Shown here piece after piece: positions 12,075-23,406 of a stretch of 64,000 nt of DNA. Source of the DNA: Scalesia atractyloides. Lineage: Eukaryota > Streptophyta > Magnoliopsida > Asterales > Asteraceae. Position 1 is the first letter of the stretch. The number at the start of each line of letters is the position of its first letter. The stretch spans positions 43,987,606 to 44,051,605 of the forward strand of contig CAMTDV010000003.1 in the NCBI GenBank assembly GCA_947069175.1. The letters are read 5' to 3'. Both the position numbers and the translations under genes were made by a program. The notes beneath the pieces are model-generated. The model had not been told where the DNA came from, did not search any database, and was given only the letters and a program-made list of their open reading frames with translations.

Positions 12075-12303
12075 CACTCAGAGGCTTATTATAAGCATCT
12101 TGACTCCGATGTCACTCAGAGGCTGGACATTTTGACATATCAGTCACTCAGAGGCCTAGTTTTAAGCATGTTGACTTATCAGACACTAAGAGGCTAATGA
12201 TTTAAGCATGTTGACATATCAGTCACTCAGAGGCTGTTATTTATGCATGTTGACATTGGACCGTCACTTAGAGGCTCAGTTTGAGCATGTTGACGCCTTT
12301 AGT
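12075..12303 (-). repeat. U3 tandem subrepeats of element A (5' LTR copy)
   Basis: Six irregular units with the same two boxes as the 3' LTR copy. They lie about 500-740 bp upstream of the TATA box. Confidence 0.8.
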
Positions 12304-12383
12304 CCTTATTGGTCTTTAATAGACTATATTTAAAATAAAACACGTGTCACTATATATTAGACACGATTTTATAGGGTGTTACA

Positions 12384-13154
12384 TATCTCCACTTGATAGC
12401 TTATTTATCCACTCGATAGCTTTGTACTTAGCTTTACAGTATCGTTTGCAACTCCACATCTGAATGGTTTTGTTGGAATAGTAACTTCTTATAAGTCATA
12501 GCCAACTTAATTCTAGAACATTGTAGTTTCATCACACGGACTTTAGACATGCAAAGTTCTGTGTAGTTATGGATTGAAGCACTTGACTGTTGTAGGCGCG
12601 TAGATATAAAAGCACTAACTCCGAGCATGATGTATTTGTTCCTAGCAATTACCGATTTCTCAAAAAACCCTACAGCTTAAATCAACAACTTTCCGCTCAA
12701 CACTAATATGGTAATGTAATATATGTATGGGGATGCCTCTTTTCATTATTATCAAACACTAAGCATTAAAACTATGGGTTGATGCACTTTCATGGGTTTA
12801 GTTAACAGTTAAAAGTTATAATATTACAAGTAAAATATCATCAAAGTATCTAAACATTGCCAGAGGAGTATGTGACCCCACTCTAGTGTGATGCCACTTT
12901 CTGTGAAATGAAAAACTCAAAATTTATCAAAATGCTAATTAAACCAGAAATCAATGGAGACATACAATTAGAACTATAAGCTCAATCCTTTCGTATTAAT
13001 CATCGATTAGCAGGTTCTTCTGGTTTTGTTTTTCAAACGATAAGCATGTCAGCATTTTATAAAATAAGTTGACAATATAGCAACTGATTAGCGATGCATG
13101 CTCAACTTGTGTGATGGATTGATGGTATTTCGTAGTTACAACTAATTTTCTACT
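12384..13154. other. Unassigned sequence
   Basis: AT-rich sequence between element A and a SINE. A 64-codon minus-strand frame (12628-12434) is open but resembles no family I know, and nothing around it supports a gene. Confidence 0.5.
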
Positions 13155-13168
13155 TGTATGGCACACAA

Positions 13169-13554
13169 CTTGCACCCTGCTTGCGGTATGTGCATATAAC
13201 GTATATATACGTGGGTGCTCGGGGGGCAAAAGTGAAAGTGCACTAATTTTAACGTTATTTACTAATTTCGTGAAAATAACGTTAAAAGAGGGGGATGGTT
13301 AATCATGCATCATGTGGTAGCGTTGATAGCCGAAAGACAAGGGGGTACATGCACTAATCGGCATTGTCTCAATTGCTGAGTGTTATGTGCGTTATGTCCA
13401 ATGCTTGATGCAAAACTACTATCGAGGCGGGGGTCTCACTGGAAGCAGTCTCTCTATTCCTACGGGGTAAAGGTAAGACTGTCTACATCTTAGACTTCTT
13501 AGACCCTACCTTAACGTTGCTATTGGTAGGATTTACTGATTATGATGATAATGA
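13169..13554 (+). mobile_element. SINE with Au-like 3' domain
   Basis: A 386-bp unit flanked by a 14-bp direct repeat, TGTATGGCACACAA (13155-13168 and 13555-13568), as expected for a SINE moved by a LINE. The 3' half reads GGTCTCACTGGAAGCAGTCT ... GGGGTAAAGGTAAGACTG, which resembles the conserved 3' domain of plant Au-type SINEs. It ends in a TGATGATGATAATG-type short-repeat tail. I cannot find clear A and B boxes in the 5' part. The family name is inferred, while the duplication is seen directly. Confidence 0.72.
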
Positions 13555-13568
13555 TGTATGGCACACAA

Positions 13569-15416
13569 GTAGGAACAAAATTTGTTGTTGACAAGGGCTT
13601 ATAAATTGACTGTATTTCTATTTTTTTTCCTTTTAATAGACACAACTAAAGATGGAGTGCATATTAACCCTTACAGAAAAGGTATGCTTACTGTTATGAG
13701 TTTGAGGTCCGTAATATCATTTTGTATACATGAGTATGTTATAAGTCCCTGTGGACGGTCGGAAATTAATGGCCACTAGATAAATAACATGTAGCTTTAG
13801 GAATGTATATTAGTGCGTAATGTAATTGCTAATGTCCTTCACTCTTTTGAAATGTACCGTAGTTTTAGAAAAATAACATTTATGGAGTTTTGTGATAAAC
13901 GAGTGAATAAATATAGAATTGGGAACTTGATTTGTTTTCTTTTCTGTACAAAACTAAAACAGTACAACTGATTTTAGTTGAATACTCCTCCTTAAAATCG
14001 TATCATATCTTTAACATATAAGAACTAATGACATTCATATATTCTGACATTCAGTAGGTAATCAGTTTATTTTTACGCTAATTTGAGTATAGCTTATCTA
14101 TTGCATTGGGTAGGCAATTTTTTTTTGTAAAATTAAAGCCAAAGTTGTCATCTAAACAAAGCTTTGTTTTTTCTTTAAATAAATTTTCAAAAACAAAAGC
14201 ATAACTTTTAGCAGCTCTGTGCCAAACATACCCGTTGACACTTGAACTAGCACAATCAAACTGTATGTCAGTCATGCCAATCTGGGGAGGTGATAATCAA
14301 CAATACTAGGAGACTTGGCCCATTGCACCTTTGATACCACATCTTATAGAATATCTTGTAAAGTGGAGATAGTAAACACATTTGAGTGTTTGTTAGCTGC
14401 AGAAAACTAGGGTCCTGTTAGGAAATTTTTTGGTTAAAACCACAAAAATCATCAAACTTGTTTCCAGTAGCTTTCTTTGAAATGGGGGTGTCTCTGAAAC
14501 CCCCTACAAATGTTCACAATGCAGCTTTCTGTTTTTGTAGGTCCTTGAACTTTTGAAATTTTTGCAGTAGTCTCACGGTTTCAAATGAAAACAAATGAAC
14601 TTTTAAGGAATTGACAGAAATAAAAAAACAAAGCTAGGACCTAACCACACAAATTAGTTTCATATGCTTTCAAATAAGAAATAAACATCGCTGACAGAAT
14701 TCCTCACAATGTTTTGGACAAACTAAAATAGAAAGGTGGTCAGTAATTGTCAATGGAGTTGTTAACTCACTAACTCACCAACTCCAATGATATACCAAGG
14801 TTCGGACATAACTTCTATAATTGGGATTTGGGATGCTTGAGTATGTCGAATAGTACACACATTTGACGCATGAATAATATGTCCAATCCTCGTGCAACCA
14901 AGTATGTATTCAGATTCATTTTTTTTAAAAAAAGAAGTAGTTCTTAAGTATCAAATAGCTGATCTAAATATATCTAAGAAGGGTACTTTTACCTTATAAA
15001 ATTTTGAAAGGTATTTTCGTCATTAGGGCATGTTTTGGGCCAAAAAAAAGAACCAAATACGTACACGCTTGGTTGTCGTTAATGGGAAATGTCAAACACA
15101 TGGGTGATCTCAACATACACTATCCTTTAACTATATATAACTATATAAGCAACTTATGAAGATTTGTGGGTCATAATTCTTGACCCAAATGACGGGAGTT
15201 TTGTGATAGCTTGAATGCTTATGGACTCCAGCCACCAGTTGATTTATTGTATGTGGAGGTGAATTCATCTGGTTAATTCCAAGGTCGTTCAAGACTACTT
15301 CACTTTGGTACCATGAGACCTTATCCCTCCATCCTGTTTAAAAGTATTAAAAATGATTAGAGCTTGATTAAAGACAATAATATGTATCTAATCTACTTCT
15401 ATGTTTGTGGATGCAG
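13569..15416. other. Unassigned intergenic sequence
   Basis: AT-rich, no coding region or repeat boundary that I can support. Short open frames in it look random. Confidence 0.5.
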
Positions 15417-16057
15417 GAAAATAAGCAAAGTGAAGAAAAACAATAATTGGAAAAGCAGGTAAGTTTCTTGCTTTGGTGTCCTTTAAAAATTTATCAGGGG
15501 ATTGCTTATTAAAACTGCTTAAAAGTTTATTGAATATTTTACTCATAAATATAAGCCATGATGTATTACCCTTGTGTTTGTAATTACCTTGTTTAACTAT
15601 GTTTAATATATAGAAATCTAAGCCAGCTGAAACATATATATTATTTACTCTTTGTTTGGCTGTATATCTTGTCAAAACTAGCATCATATATAGATCTAAG
15701 CCAGGAAATACTGGATCTTGTAAACAAAGAAAAACATTCACTAATATAGAAATCTAAGCAGGGAATATTGGATCGTGTAAATATAGAAAAACTAGCATCA
15801 TTTCTAGATCTTGTCACACTTTCTTGGTTTTGTAATTACTTTTTATGTATTTTGTAGGTTATTTTTAAAGCTATATCTTACAAATTTCTTGAAATAGTTA
15901 AAAAGTAAGTAGCAAAACTGACTAGATCTTTGACTTACAGATTGCATGAGCAGAGGAGAATGGTTTTGATGATGGAGATGGGGGTCTTAACGATCTTGCA
16001 ACTAACCAGATCAATCCACCCCAACTTACTACTTCACTTCCCCTTTTTAAGGGATAA
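15417..16057 (+). pseudogene. Possible remnant of the 3' exons of a spliced gene
   Basis: A 42-nt block (15417-15458) sits exactly between TTTGTGGATGCAG and GTAAGT. Downstream, after TTGACTTACAG at 15941, a block encodes ENGFDDGDGGLNDLATNQ and ends TSLPLFKG, stop at 16055-16057. It is followed by T-rich sequence that looks like a 3' UTR. One frame of the short block and the start of the last block each contain a stop. A 42-nt late exon is a habit of MIKC MADS-box genes, but no MADS or K domain is visible, so I do not name it. It could be chance. Confidence 0.25.
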
Positions 16058-16974
16058 ATCTGTACAGGGGAAAACAAAACAGCCAATATAAATTGATTGT
16101 GCTATTGCTGTGTTATTAGTTGATTTTTGGAAGAAATTCATAACCCATTTGAAGTTCTGATTTTGTGGTAGTGAAAGAAGCCTCATCTGCAGTTTTGTTT
16201 ATGTAATCCCTTTGTGTGTGTGGGTGTGATTTGTGGGTTGTGTGTAATTTAGAGATGAGGTACGGTACCAATTATAATCAAGAACTTCACCAAGAGGAAA
16301 GGTATATATATATTTTTAATTTTTAATGTTTCAGTTTTAAGTTTTTAAGCATTCAAAACAAGCTACGTGCCTGTGACATTCTCTATATTTTTAAAGTTCC
16401 GAGTTTTGTACTTAGAATCTATACTAGGTGTCTAGGGTTATATCCAATGTGTTTATTAAACGTTCATATTTAACTTGTTTAATTACAAAGATAAATCTCC
16501 TGACCTTATTAACCACATTCGTTGACCTGTTTGTTCGTTTATAACTTGTTTAACCAATACTTGGTAGCCCACTAATTCAATTAACATGTTTATAATTTGA
16601 TTACTGATTGTCAACCTATTGAATGCATTTAAATAAATGAGTTAAACAAGTCATTTTTGAGTTAAATGGATGCATTTAGATGAATGAGTTAACCTGGCAA
16701 CCATACATAGTTAATATTTGTTGTATGTATTATTGATATATCTGTTTGGCAAAACCTAGAGTTGAACCCAATTACATGATTGGTTTTTTCACAAATGTTG
16801 ACTCATAGGTATTGTTTACTATGTTAATATCATGTGCTTTTAACTTGAAACAGTGTTTTGTCATACGATTATTTTTTCACAAAACAATTTTATGGTCTTA
16901 TCTTTCCTGTTACCTTATCTCTCTTTTCTGTAGTAGATTTTTAACAATTGTTTTGTTTGATAATTGGTAGTAGA
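16058..16974. other. Unassigned sequence
   Basis: AT-rich, with TTTAA-rich stretches and a short TA repeat near 16303. No feature that I can name. Confidence 0.5.
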
Positions 16975-17575
16975 AATGATTTTATCTTGGGTGCCTTGAG
17001 ACCATTTGGATTGGTGAAATCAATTGATTAAAATTCTCAAATACATCACATTCATTAGACCATGTGGGTGTAAATTTATATTTTTTTAGCCTTAATGGAA
17101 CTTTGTGGGTTTTTAAGAGTAATGTATTTACCACTAGGTTCTCTGATTTTGATTTATTCACCAGTTGATTTGGCTGGAATGATCTCAACCATTTCTAAGT
17201 GAATTGAAGTATTGGAGGGTTGCTCATTATCATGTTTTCTAAACCCAACACCAAATTTCAAATTGCTTTTGATCTACTTTTCAAGAATCATCTCATAACC
17301 ATTGCATGATTCTACCCATTTTTAACAGGTAATCTAAGTGGATTCCAACTCCTTTTTACAACTTTGATAATTATCCATCATGGCTTGTAGTTGGTCTTTA
17401 GTTATGGTTGCTTCATGCTTGATACTGTTGATTTTCTGGTCTTTTTCAGTTATTCTTGTTTTAAAATCTCTTTTTATTTTTCCAAGAACTATTTCACTGA
17501 TTTGGACCTTCTCCCTTAGGTTTTTATTCACCTCTTCAATGTTTTCAAATGCTATGATGCATTTGTTTGAACACA
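16975..17575 (-). pseudogene. Element F: Ty1/copia gag, downstream piece
   Basis: The minus strand from 17575 encodes a Lys/Glu-rich coiled coil (VNKNLREKVQISEIVLGKI ... ITKDQLQAMMDNYQSCKKEL). It is closely alike to 34012-34200 in element H. Broken pieces continue to about 16980 (LRSFQPNQLVNKSKSEN). It is the continuation of the gag at 27066-28841, cut by insertion of element E: the flanking ACACA is duplicated on both sides of E. Stops occur throughout. The left end is undefined. Confidence 0.8.
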
Positions 17576-19281
17576 TGATGTTCTAAAAATAGTTAATTAA
17601 AAACAACTCAAATTACCCTAATTCTAGACTTAAATTATACTCTAGACTCCTAAACTATACTAAACTAACCGGCAAGTGGACCGATCAATTGTAGAATAAT
17701 ATTAAGCAAGTCCGGATTATCGAACCCACATGACTCTCTAATTACTATGACTACTAATTTAGACTCAATTACACACTATGTATATTTTAAAAGGGGATTT
17801 TTCTAATAAATCTAAATTATCCATTAAACTAAAACTACTGAATTGGAATGACCAAACTATGAACTTCTAGGAATTTCGGGGATTTTAATCAATAAATAAT
17901 GAACTAGTTACCTAGGTTGGATTTTTAGACAACTACTCATTTAATTCAATAATAATTATTAGGTTGAATATTTTATCGGGATCTTAACACATTAAAGTTT
18001 AGGTTTACCAAACAAGACCCCTGGCCCTTCTCAGGAAGACACCTACGATAACCTATCCTTTTTATTTGATTACCGGTCCTAAAGATTTCTTTTCGGTAAT
18101 CTTTTTAAATCAGTAAAGAATCTAATTATTAATTACCTCTCAATAATTAACTTAGACCTACTACAATTTCTTGTTTAGATTAACTAATTCAATTATGACA
18201 ATGAAACTAGATTTGGGAATTTCTAAAAACCCTAACCTAACAATTCACCAAATTAATTCAGCCAACTAATTGTAATTTCTCAATAAACAAGTCAGGTATA
18301 ATGACAAGTTTGATTTTATAACCTATTCAATTGTTCCCCGGTTTTATTGGCCAATTTTACCGACGACTTCACGAATTCCTAAGAACATGAGAAGTAACAT
18401 AAACCTATTCTATGGAAGACATCCATCTAAATTCATGCAAAACAATCAAATAAAAACAAAACAAGCAAAATCATGCAAATACTCTAAACTAGATAATTAA
18501 AGTTATTACCATTTAAACATTCAAACCATAAATTAAATTAAATCATGTCAAAGTTTCATAAAATCCATCATCCAAAACCTAGGTAACTGAATAAAATCTA
18601 GCCTAAAAACATGTTTGAAAAGCAAAGTAAACAAAGTTTATAACAAGGTAGCATAATCAAGCAAAACAAGGAAACCAAAGGTCAAGATTGGTATGATAAA
18701 ACCGTGATAAACTCCTGCCTTGAACTCCCTTGATCACCCACACAATCCTTGCAGCTTAGATCCTCTTCTTCTAGCTCCAAATCTCCAGAAAAGTGCTCCC
18801 AATCAGTTCTAGTTCATCCAAGATTGTTCCAAATGAGTTTAACTTTAATTATGAGTCTTTTAATAAAAAACAAGTCCCAATTTTCTTCTGGTTTCGAAAC
18901 TTTCTGGATAAAAGGCCCTCTCGCCGGCCGCGAGATGGTTGGAGCATGTCGGTCGCGCCCCGCGACCGAGAAGAAGTTCTGATGATAACTATGACTCTCT
19001 CGCGGGCCGCGAGAGAGATGAGGCGTACCGGTCGCGCCCCGTGACCGGGTTGTAAATCCTGTTTTGCGTTTCGTTTTCTCTTTTCTGATCCACTCACGTC
19101 CCGACTCGGTTCTTTTCAGCATTTTTGCTCATTTTTCTCATCCTTTCAACCGTTTTCACGAACCGAGATCTGCAAAACGCATTTGGATTAAGAGTAGATA
19201 AATTCTTGACAAACCGAAATGAAAACGCGCTAAAATTATACAAACTCTACAAGATAAATGGATGTATTATTCAATACATCA
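17576..19281 (-). repeat. 3' LTR of element E
   Basis: 1706 bp, near-identical to 25352-27060. Ends TGATGT/ACATCA. Contains four GC-rich palindromes at 18917-19048. Confidence 0.93.
18917..19048. repeat. Four alternating GC-rich palindromes in LTR of E
   Basis: In order: CTCGCCGGCCGCGAG, CGGTCGCGCCCCGCGACCG, CTCTCGCGGGCCGCGAGAG, CGGTCGCGCCCCGTGACCG. Cores alternate between GGCC and GCCCC types. Arms change together (CTCT/AGAG against CGG/CCG), so pairing is kept. The copy in the other LTR is at 26694-26829, with a few decayed CpGs. Confidence 0.9.
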
Positions 19282-19293
19282 AATATCCCCACA
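19282..19293 (-). other. Polypurine tract of element E
   Basis: GTGTGGGGATAT on the minus strand abuts the TGATGT start of the 3' LTR. Confidence 0.8.
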
Positions 19294-20561
19294 CTTGCTC
19301 TTTTTTCGCCCTCAAAAAAGAATTGTGCATAAACGGAATCATAACCAAACAATTATTCGATTTCAAAAATTACGATTATTTTCATTAGGGAACAAGATTT
19401 ATGTTAACCGTGATTGCAAGGATTGGATCCACTTAAACTCAAAATTCGGTTCACACATCTTATCATGTAAATTTAATTTAAGTGCGGTTAATCCACCTAG
19501 GGTCTCACACTAGAGTCCACAGTATCCCTACTTCCACCTCAAGCTTATAAAACAAAAGGAACGAATTATTTAAACCCTTTCCAAACCATTTTATACCAAA
19601 ATATAAAGAATTTAAAACCAAGCAATTTTCTTTTTCTTTTTTTTTTTCATTTGAGCATTTGATTTCTTTTTGCATATCTAACCTAGAGGCTGCCTCAACC
19701 AGAGTCACCATCCCCGAGAGCGATAACGTGGGCTTCGATACTTCAAATTTCAACTAATCCTAGAGGGATTCTCGATCAGAGTCACCATCCCCGAGGGAGA
19801 TTCCATAGGCCTCGTCTACTTTTCAATTAAGCTCATTCTTTTCTTTTTTTTTTCTTCTTTTTACATGATTCAAAATTCTAAATATTTTAGTTTATAACGA
19901 CATTCCTTATACTATTTTTGGCGGTTTCAGTTTCCCATTTCTCCTAGATGAGTACCCACTAGTAGACCGACAATTAAGGTGTATTAAGCTCAAAGAAAAT
20001 AAGAACTGAATCGAGCCTACTCACATATCCCAAGTTAGACACAAACTCACCCTTTTTTTCTCATATTATTATTATTTGAAACCGAATAAAAATTCAATTT
20101 TTCTATCATTTTCCGTTTAAATTCATGCAAACTTCTTTTTCAAAAGATATTTTCGGATTTTTTTTAAACATTCCACTACTCTACTATCCCATCCCCACAT
20201 TAAAATTTTGCATTGTCCCCAATGCAAGGACGAGACAACCTACCACTCAAAATAAAGCAAAACCAAATAAAGAAAGAAAAACAATATATAAAAGGGAAGC
20301 GACTTAGCTGGTAGTGCAAGACTGTCGATGTACCAGTCAAACCACTCGTGCTCTCTAAACCGAACGCGCTTAATGTACCACTCTCAAAGCTCTCATGCGA
20401 ACGGAACAACATACAACATCGACCTATCACCATGCGCTTACAAAACATAATAATGATAAAGCAAAATAAATAAATTGTTTTGCAAGATTGTTCAACACAT
20501 ACCCAAACCAACCAACACCAACCCCAAAGTAAATTGTTTAAAAGTATAGACCATCAATAAA
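19294..20561 (-). other. 3' non-coding region of element E
   Basis: Between the Athila ORF and the PPT. It holds an imperfect duplicated block (about 19680-19800) sharing CCAGAGTCACCATCCCCGAG and several T-rich tracts. No protein is supported. Confidence 0.6.
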
Positions 20562-22054
20562 TTAAAACAACAGAAAAGAAAAAGAAAGATAAAGATCCTC
20601 GGCTGCTTCAATCATCCTCTTTAGACTCTTTAGACGCCTCAAATACCTGGCATGGCTGCAAGTCCTCCATCCCGCAAACTGACTTGAACCTGCCTGACCG
20701 CTTGGATGCTGAAAGTAAGATGGGATTCCCATATTCAAATTCTGCATCATGTATCTCATCCCATCTCCTAGCCTCCTCTGGCTAGCCTCGTGCATGCGCC
20801 TACTCTCTAACATGGTCTGGCGAACTCCGCCAAACTGCTGGTCCACATAGCCTCGCAAATCCCCGAACCCAGTCTCCATCCTGTCATAAAGAGAATCTAA
20901 AGTTAGTGGGTCCCGGCGAGGGTCCCGAAGAGGATACTGTCGTCCTGGCAAATCCTGGCGCGTAACCGGCCGCTGATATCGAGTGGGGATGCCCGCCTAG
21001 AAGATGCAGCTTCGGATCCGGGAGGTGGTTGCACTTGAGGTCCCTGGCGGACTGGTATCCAGCTAACAGGCTCTTGGGTTGTCAGAATTCCGGCAGCCTG
21101 GAGGTCTCTGATGCTCATGACACAAGGGGCGGGGCCTTTTCTCATTCTGTCCTACGTGTATCTGTCGAATACCCCTAGGCTCTCGGCCAAGCACGTAATC
21201 AAGGGCCCGCAATAAACCCTTGCCCGCCCCCCCAGTCGCTTCATTGACCATGCAAATATTGTAAATAGGTTTGCCGACCGTCCCTCCACCATACGCATCA
21301 GACAAAACAAACTCACCTGGTTGACCTTGTTGTCCCCCTGCCCTCTTCCAACCAGCGTAGCGGCAAGAATCTTATGGAGAAACCGGTGAATTGGATCAGT
21401 AATATCACTCGCCACCATTTTGTTTGAGTATAGGGTAGAAGAGATGGTACCCCAAAATCTGGTGAGCTCGTCCGTCTGAACACTCTGGGGGTCTCCTTTT
21501 AAAAACCCCCTGAAGGCTAGTAGTGAAGTCCGGGGCCTGAACCTCCTCGTCCGAGTATATTTGTGAGGCCACCGCAAACTGTGGAATTGTCATCTCAAAG
21601 ACTTGCCTCCCCAAGGCAAACGAGACAGCATCACTCTCTTTGAATTTGCCCTGTTGGTATTCGAATGTGGAGTGAAACTCATAAGTGATCTCTTTATATT
21701 GTCTCGCTCCACAGTCTAGCACCCTTCGGAACTTGTCCCCTAATAACTGCTTAATCCGACCCCTTTGACCCAAATTATCAATCAAATCCCAATCGATTCT
21801 CCTGTAGGGTAGCAACTCACAACTTACCAGATTTGAAAGCCTCTCCCACTCGTGGGAGTCTAGATCAAACTGCAAAAGAGGACTCTCCACAACCTCGTAC
21901 TTTGCCTGTGGGGAACACCGTCTCCCCAGTATCTGATTCTGCGTCAGCCGAAGTATAAAGGTTGTTGTGGCGCATCGGCGGGGTCACCTCTCTGACGAGG
22001 TGTTGGTCCCCGCCTCTTCCTTCCAGCCCTGCTCGAACTACCCTCTCCAGACAT
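20562..22054 (-). pseudogene. Athila ORF downstream of pol (frame-broken)
   Basis: Starts at ATG 22054 (MSGEGSSSRAGRKRRG, basic). After a frame change it gives a domain with RRIDWDLIDNLGQRGRIKQL, YKEITYEFHSTFEYQQGKF and FEMTIPQFAVASQIYSDEEV. This matches my memory of the Athila ORF1-type plant retrotransposon domain. Further frame shifts near 21540, 21250 and 21000 lead to a helical tail (LYDRMETGFGDLRGYVDQQF) ending at 20562. The domain's role is not established; in Athila elements it lies between pol and the 3' LTR, as here. I see no transmembrane stretch to support an envelope role. Confidence 0.72.
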
Positions 22055-23406
22055 CTGCATAAGGCACACGTAAGACAAGCACTGCATTAGACAAAGGAAA
22101 CCACATAAACAAATGACCATATAGCATTTCGTTCGCGGTCATGCCTGCAACAGATAAACAATTCATCACATAATTTAAGATACATTTGAAAAGGGTGTAA
22201 CATTATTAATTTAATGAAAACCGAATCTCGCCCGAATGGAGATTGAGTACGAGCGGAACCGAATCTTATATGCATGACCATTCAAATGTTACTAACCACT
22301 CGAAAAACATATCAAAAACCAAACAACTACCCCCTCTCGGCACTTGAATTATCCTCAATGAAACCAAAGTGCCGAAACATGAGCCCACATTGAGTGTAAT
22401 TCTCAAGATAAAACAGTTTGAACATGGTGGAAATAACGGTTGACGATTTTAAAAATCAGATTTTTAGTAACAATGTTAACCAACGCTCATTCCCACACTG
22501 AATGTTGGACCGCACCAAACCCGCTAAGGAAACCCTGCATGTACTTAATCTACCCACAAAATGTAACAAGTATCACCATCAAAACTCAAGTCAAACCCAG
22601 TTTAACCTAACCCGCAATTTAACCGAACAAGCAACTAGCATAGTATCAAACATCAAAATAAACACAACAACGAGATATAGGATGAAGATGTAAGCATAAA
22701 AGTTGTGAAAAATCATACCTTGGTGTAGATCTGTAGGAACTAGTGCACAAAAATTGGAAAATTGAAACACCGGTGAAATGCATGGTTGAAAGGGGAAAAC
22801 CAGATGGAATCACGTAAAAATGAGTGAGGATTGATGTAATGAAGAAAATGTGGAAGATTTCAGTGAATTTGGGCTAAAAATGGCGAGTTTTGGTGAAAAA
22901 AGGTTTATAGCCGTAATGGGAGTGGTGAAGAAAGTGGGAAAATGGTTGTAATATGGATTCTAGAGTTTTTTATGTGCAGATAGGGTCTCTCGCGGGCCGC
23001 GAGAGAGACCTCTATGTCTCTCGCGCCCCGCGAGCAAGGATGATTCCGGATAATTGATGGCCTCTCGCGGGCCGCGACCGAGGAGGCTTGTGCCTCTCGC
23101 GCCCCGCGAGAGGCTTGTTTTCGTAGAAAGTTTCTCATTTTTGTTTAGTTTCATGCCTTAGAAAAATTTATGAAATCTTAATGTTGACAATTTAGCTTAC
23201 GGAATCATCTCGCTTAACCGGATTTATCAAACGTACCTGCAATTCTCCGCTCTCCATAAATGATGCGTGATATGACCTGCAAAAAAAAAAACTAAACCGA
23301 CCCACACACAAACACACAAAATACGAAACATGAATTAAATAAAAACATGAAATGCAATTAACTACCAAACTGTACATACTCTACACTCGAGTCGAAACCC
23401 AAGAAC
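22055..23406 (-). other. Spacer between pol and Athila ORF in element E, with GC palindromes
   Basis: Non-coding on the element strand. The only marked structure is the GC-rich palindrome array at 22984-23113. The rest is AT-rich and unremarkable. Confidence 0.6.
22984..23113. repeat. Four alternating GC-rich palindromes inside element E
   Basis: In order: CTCTCGCGGGCCGCGAGAG, CTCTCGCGCCCCGCGAG, CTCTCGCGGGCCGCGACC, CTCTCGCGCCCCGCGAGAG. Cores alternate GGGCC and GCCCC exactly as in the LTRs of E, though the surrounding sequence is different. Confidence 0.9.

Larger units (their letters stand above)
1..12383 (-). mobile_element. Element A: Ty3/gypsy chromovirus-like LTR retrotransposon
   Basis: Minus-strand element read as 5' LTR (8938-12383), iMet PBS, leader with an extra ORF and tandem repeats, gag, pol, PPT and 3' LTR (truncated at base 1). 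Window base 6 aligns to 10561 in the other LTR, and both copies then run in parallel to their ends. The 5-bp sequence right of the element is TATCT; its partner lies outside the window, so the TSD cannot be checked. Lineage (Tekay/Del-type chromovirus) is inferred from the RT wording and a chromodomain-like tail after integrase. All coding parts are decayed, so it could move only with proteins supplied in trans. Confidence 0.9.
8938..12383 (-). repeat. 5' LTR of element A
   Basis: A 3446-bp LTR bounded by TG at 8938 and CA at the far end (element strand TGTAACACCC ... GGGTGTGACA). A minus-strand TATAAATAG box at 11562-11570 puts U3 at roughly 12383-11540 and leaves a long R-U5. I see no gene in it. 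Confidence 0.93.

Noticed and set aside
12434..12628. 64-codon minus-strand frame as a gene
   Set aside because: No homology that I can recognise, no splice or promoter context, and a length expected by chance.
18749..19122. Overlapping open frames on both strands in the LTR of E
   Set aside because: The GC-rich palindromes lack stop codons on either strand, which opens frames by chance.
20562..22054. Envelope gene in element E
   Set aside because: No signal peptide or transmembrane stretch visible; the sequence fits the Athila ORF domain instead.
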